DNA of 64,000 nucleotides, taken from positions 1 to 64,000 of the forward strand of contig OZ005703.1 of the NCBI GenBank assembly GCA_963930775.1. The letters are read 5' to 3'. Under the pieces are notes generated by a model, which was given only the letters and a program-made list of their open reading frames with translations, ran no database searches and was not told the origin of the DNA. A program made the translations under genes and the position numbers. Shown piece by piece: positions 59,589 to 64,000 of the stretch. Within the stretch, counting starts at the first letter, position 1; every line of letters starts with the position of its first letter. This DNA is from Cliona cf. orientalis. Taxonomy: Eukaryota > Porifera > Demospongiae > Clionaida > Clionaidae.

Positions 59589-62500
59589 GGTTGTATGAAT
59601 TGCCCTTTGACCTCTCCAATGGCCCCCCTCAGTGTGTTGAGTGTTGCCTCCATGCCGTGCACCCTCCTAAAGTCCGCTACCAGCATCATGTGACCCCCAC
59701 CCTCTGGTCACCCAATACTAACAACATATTCACCGCATTGGTCAATGCAAAGAATTTCAGAATGAAGGTCTCTCTCTCTCAAATATTGAAAATACACTGT
59801 TTATATATACATGTATTATGCATGTATGAACGCATACTGTGTATATAGGTTTATTGTCAGCCGTTGCCAGGAGTACTGTCAGTTGATCTTCTCTCATTCA
59901 ATGGCCTAGGGATGAGGGGAGAGGGAGGAAGAGAGACTAGCCGGGGATTCGCATCAGAGGCAGAAGGCAACGAGTTTACCTCTGTCATCGATCAGCTAAT
60001 TGAAAGGGGCGTTGTTGTACTGGATAAGCGGAAGTGGGAGGAGTCTGGCTCCCGTCCTGTAAATCTGGGGGCTGGTGATTGTATGGATGTCAGTGTTCCC
60101 ACGGCAGAGAATCCATGGGACTTCTGCGTACACCTGGTAAGATCAACTCACAATATTAATTGGCCATAACATTGAATGCTATAGTTTAGCAGTGAATATT
60201 AATGATATTTTTGTTTATGGATGCAGGTTGTCAGGGAAGAGAATCGACAGAGGATAGCAGAAATGCTGAATCAGAATGTTGGTTGGCTGTGTCCTTTGAC
60301 CTTGACTCCCTATCGGAACATGCTGTGTTGCTGTGAGTACAGCGAAGACGCCGCCTTCTACAGGGGAAGGGTCAAAGGTGAGGTGTGCAGCTCAGCCTAA
60401 TAATGTGAATTAGAGTGACGACTGCTGCAGAGGTCTGTGGTGATGGTGCTCATGTTGTTATTGAGTTTATCGATTATGGCAACTCTGAGCGAGTGTCCAG
60501 GGAGAAGCTGTTTGAACTGCCAGGGGACCTGCTCACGACACCCATTGAAGTAAGGCATACCATAATATTATTGTTTGCACTTTCCAACTCATTTTCTCTC
60601 TCTGGTTCAGGCTATCCACTGCAGGCTTGAGGGTGTGCAGCCAGTTGTTGGCAGCAGTGAACATCAGTCCAGGTGGTCAGAGGATATCTCTGATGAATTT
60701 AACGAGCTCATTGGCTTTCCTATTTATACCATGACTGTGAAGGCGACGGGGATGCCCCTGACTGTAAAGCTCGTTGACAAAGAGACAGGACAGTCCTTGG
60801 CTGATCTCCTGGTGGAAAAGAAACTAGCCGAGTGAGCACATGCTGTATTCTTGATCTCGCATGTTCAGTAAATGTTTGTGAAACACATTCAACTTGGTGA
60901 TTTTTGCAGGTACTCGCTGCGGAGGTCACCATCCAAGTCTCCATCCACTGGGATTGAGTTGTCGTCACTCGTGCAGCCCAACTCCACACCTCTCCTCTCC
61001 AAGCTGCCATTATCACGACATCTTGATATGACTGGTGAACTTTCCCCCTCCTCATTGGCTCCCACGACCCCCCCTACAGCCATAGCCATTCCCCCTGCAG
61101 CCATCCCCCCTGTAGCCACCCCCCCTACAGCCATTCCCCCTTCAGCCATTCCTCGTGCACTGCTCCCTGCTGTTGGTGAAACAATAACTGGCAAAGTCGT
61201 TCACATTTCTTCTCCAACACACTTCTGTGTTCAGCGTCTCGATACTGGCCATGGTCTTCTTTCCCAACTCAACACATTCAAGGCAGTCAAGGTGAACAAA
61301 CCTCACAGAGTCCAACCCGGAGCTGCATGCCTTGCTCGTTTCCATGACGATGAAGGCTACCATCGTGTCATAGTGATGTCAGTGAATTCTAGTAAGGTCG
61401 AAGTTTGTTATGTGGACTACGGAAATTCCGCTGAGCTACCTTTGGATCAGATTTATCCTTTGACCCCTGAGCTCAAGAGTCAGCCAGCGCTGGCTGTGCT
61501 GTGTTCACTGACGAGGGAAATCCCCCAACACATGCTTCCGGTATTCTCTGAGCTGGTTGTCGACAAAACACTATCAGTCACTGTCAAGGTGAAATAATTC
61601 TCACACATGTTCAATTTCTTTAAGTATCATCTGCTAAATTAAATTATCTTTCGTTAAAGGGTGTGGATGGTGGTCCACCAACTGTGCTGCTGGTCTCCTT
61701 GGTCAATGAAGATGGAGAGGACATCGAAGAGAAGCTTCATGGACGAATCTCTCCTCTCTCTCCTCATGGACGACAGACCCCTCCTCTATCTCCTCAAGAA
61801 CAGTGCTCAGTGCCTACATGTCGATCTGACACCACTGCATCACCAGAGCTGACCACTTTGACTGTGTGTGTGACATATCTGTCAATACATGGTGAAGTGT
61901 ACGGTCATAATATTTCACCAAGTTAGTTGATTTTTTTATATACAATCATGCATGCATAATAATACCTTCTTTTTTCCCCCCACCCTCTCTCTCTCTCTCT
62001 CTCTCTTCTTCAGATTCATCTACCACTGATAATCTCAGAGCTATAGAAGAGGCTATAGATCGTGTCTGCAGTTCTCTTTCCCCTCCATTGGCCCCACCCC
62101 CTTGCTCCACCCCACAACAGCTCCAGAGTGGCCAATATGTTTGCGCTAAGTCAGAGGATGGCAGCTGGTATCGAGCTACCATCAACAGTCTGCAAGACAC
62201 CACTGTCAAAGTTAGTGGACTAAAATTAATACTACTACCTCTAAATTATAGTGCTGTAGATCAGGATATTTTTGCTGGTAAAATTTAATATTTCGCTTGT
62301 GAATTTTTCCTGTAGTCTAAATTTCGTATGATTTTTTTTTCTCGTGCACAGGTGTTTTTCATCGATTATGGCAACTGTGAAACAGTGCCCAGGAATGACA
62401 TCATCCCAGTAGCCATACGCCCTGACCTTTCTTCTCAGGCTGTAGGAGTGAACTTCACATCACTAGTCGAGTATTTGCTGAGTCAGCCAGGTGAAAGGCA

Positions 62501-62711
62501 GACCATACCCCCCGCTTTTAGCAGTGATAGACAGATAGACATCGTTTCTGCAGCTGTTCTGACAGACGACCAGTACACAAGCCTCTCACAACAGCTCATT
62601 GATCAACACATCACCATGGAGATCAGGGGGACTGATGACAGGGGCCTCCTCATTGCATCGTGTGATGTCATTGATAAGTGGATTGAGCAGGATCAAACTA
62701 GAATAGTGTGA
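53518..62711 (+). CDS. RNF17: RNF17-type RING/B-box/multi-Tudor protein
   Basis: Likely germline granule/piRNA-pathway scaffold. Exon 1 starts MERETDRLGQVMDNLSLKCR at 53518. The RING finger spans exons 1-2 (CRNC ... CGCTFCAGC ... CPQC); the usual histidine ligand is replaced by cysteine. Two B-boxes follow at about 54415-54690 (CEECGALGNVLCQQCDGVYC; YCPSHQSLLLDYYCSDDGEC). A coiled-coil region lies at 54845-55460 and a Ser/Pro linker at 55530-55770. Four extended Tudor domains follow: T1 from VEVWICHVVSVGEFYIQCPG (56033) to VKLIDCGRMEDLPL; T2 with DFCVHLVVREENRQRI and IEFIDYGNSERV; T3 with GKVVHISSPTHFCVQ and VCYVDYGNSAELPL; T4 with GSWYRATINSLQD and VFFIDYGNCETVPR. The stop is at 62711. T1 is split by a 3.1-kb intron holding mobile elements. 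T2-T4 keep the aromatic-cage DYGN; T1 has DCGR instead. Confidence 0.88.
55813..55840. repeat. Poly-C tract in an RNF17-type intron
   Basis: Run of more than 20 cytosines shortly after the exon ending at about 55769. Its length may be unstable or subject to sequencing error. Confidence 0.8.
56181..58996. mobile_element. 2.8-kb element in an RNF17-type intron, 5-bp target duplication
   Basis: Inverted termini ACTACTGGA (left, 56181) and TCCAGTAGT (right, ending 58996) are flanked by a perfect 5-bp direct repeat GTTAC (56176-56180 and 58997-59001). The right part contains a ~67-bp direct repeat (58562-58700, GGAATGATATTTTTCCAA motif), and both subterminal regions are rich in TTGGAAAA/TTTTCCAA motifs. 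No transposase is recognisable, so it looks non-autonomous. Insertion is only a few bases after the splice donor GTCAGT at 56172. Confidence 0.7.
59055..59245. mobile_element. ~190-bp palindromic MITE, copy B
   Basis: Termini TACCGTAAATCTGGAAATTTT and the complement TACCATAGATCTGGAAATTTT, with interior TACGAAAATT palindromes and shared GCATGC and AAGGGGTCGTTC blocks. Same family as the copy at 21783, inverted relative to it. Located shortly upstream of the acceptor at about 59301. Confidence 0.75.
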
Positions 62712-62949
62712 GATTTTACTTCAGAGCACCATTGAAAGTTACTAGACTATTATTACTAAAAAGTATCATCCTCCAGGAAAATAATCACAATTCATTTTAA
62801 TCACATTATGCCAATCACCGAACATGTTGATCATCTCATTTTATTCCTGATTCAAAAAATTATGATTCCCAAAAATTGTATAAAAATTGTGGTCCTGGAC
62901 AACTCCTCACGCAATTAGACATAGATTTAACGCCGTGTATGGCATTCCA

Positions 62950-64000
62950 ACACTGACAAAATTGGCAAACTCAAATATATGGTCAAACTTGAGTCAGATA
63001 TATGGTCAAACTCAAATATGTGGTCAAATTGTTGCCTATTTATGGTCAAAGCCAAATATATGGTCAAATTTTATATGCTCAAACTCAAATACATGGTCAA
63101 ACGAAAGTTTTGGTCATTCTCCCCATATATGGTCAAACATGCAGCAAATATATGGTCAAAATTTAAGAAAATCCCCTTACATAATAGTCACGGATATGAC
63201 GTATTTATTAGTAAATTGGACCAACGTGACGTCAACAGAATCCGTGTTCGCGAATAAAATTAGCGATCGCGCGCACAAACGATCCTTTACCCGCTATGTA
63301 GTCTCGTTCATGGACCCGCCCCTTCTGGGGCGGAGTCTGGGGACTTGGCCATCTCGCTCGCGCTACAATCCCTCCTTCGTAGGGCTGGTGCGCGGGACTA
63401 GGTACAATCTGACATTGTAAGGTAATTATAAGTATGAATGAAATTCAGCTGAGCTAGCCGTGTCCCCAGGCCCTCTCTCTATCTTTCATAATAAATACTG
63501 GGAGATCGAGAGAGGGCCTGGGGATAAAGCTAGCCCAGGTAAGTCATCCGCGCGTTCATCCTGAAAGAACTGAACGCTGCAGTGGGAGCGGTCTGGTTTC
63601 GAGACTAAGGTAAGACACGTGCACACCAGGTGCAGAAGGATATATTATAGTACATGAATAGCTACCTAGTAGTTTCATTCATGCTTACCATACTGCTTTA
63701 ATACCATACAATACAATGTCCGATTGTACGTACCTAGTCTCACGCACCAGCCCGAAATGATCAAGTCCCCAGACTCCGCCCTAAAGGGGGCCGGTCCGTG
63801 AACGAGACTACATAAGGTAAGGATCGTGAGTGTACGTTTATGTGCGCGATCGCGAATTTTATTCGCGAACGCGGATTCTGCTGATGTCACGTCGGTCCAA
63901 TTAACTAATAGATACGTCATATCCGTGACTATTATGTAAGGGGATTTTCTTAAATTTTGACCATATATTTGCTGCATGTTTGACCATATATGGGGAAAAT
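62950..64000. mobile_element. Large inverted-repeat (foldback) element, cut by window end
   Basis: Left arm (about 63119-63420) and right arm (about 63714-64000) are near-complementary over ~290 bp. Both contain TATGGTCAAACATGCAGCAA, AGAAAATCCCCTTACATAAT and CGCGAATAAAATT in mirrored order. Outside the left arm, from about 62975, a spaced motif ATATGGTCAAA recurs about ten times; the same should appear beyond the right edge. The spacer holds a second hairpin (about 63451-63538) whose arms, CTAGCC-TGTCCCCAGGC-like, resemble the Mutator-like element at 20401. Open frames here are repeat artefacts. Confidence 0.8.

Overview
The window is the left end of a eukaryotic chromosome. It opens on a terminal C-rich hexamer array (CCCAAA, so TTTGGG on the G strand) and runs through a repeat-dominated subtelomere (about 1.1-26.4 kb) into a dense block of single-copy genes (26.5-62.7 kb). 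The genes have short GT-AG introns and the set is animal: a DOCK7-type GEF, a receptor tyrosine kinase, a RING/B-box/multi-Tudor RNF17-type germline protein, and NASP. Compact, alternating genes with tiny intergenic gaps and many foldback elements fit an early-branching invertebrate, most likely a sponge. The species cannot be fixed from the sequence alone.

Subtelomere: pure telomere repeats (1-1128), a degenerate CCCAAA/CCCGAA zone (to 1577), a 19-bp satellite (1579-1917), a complex ~0.7-0.8 kb repeat cluster (2.7-5.4 kb), a 1.82-kb tandem duplication carrying a coding-like exon remnant (5270-9041), a palindromic ~98-bp satellite of 29 units with higher-order organisation (11828-14640), then AT-rich sequence holding several TIR elements, a ~0.9-1.3 kb duplication and scattered pieces of IRAK/Pelle-like kinase genes (17.8-25.2 kb).

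Gene block, left to right: POLR2E (+), TM2-domain protein (-), DOCK6/7/8-type (+), RPL37 (-), FBXO4 (+), SNRPA1 (-), PGAM5 (+), BTF3/NAC-beta (-), NASP (+), receptor tyrosine kinase (+), PET100 (-), RNF17-type Tudor protein (+). Most neighbours are convergent or divergent. Five divergent pairs have 18-300 bp between start codons and probably share bidirectional promoters. Most of the genes are housekeeping (transcription, translation, splicing, histone chaperoning, mitochondria); DOCK, the receptor kinase and the Tudor protein are signalling or germline genes.

The most unusual item is an intronless 361-codon ORF on the minus strand, wholly inside an intron of NASP. It encodes a bacterial-style HNH nuclease domain fused to a C-terminal region I do not recognise. 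Other notable items are the non-canonical telomere unit, the palindromic satellite, a Mutator-like foldback element with a perfect 9-bp target duplication, a 2.8-kb element in an RNF17 intron with a 5-bp target duplication, and a large inverted repeat cut by the window end.
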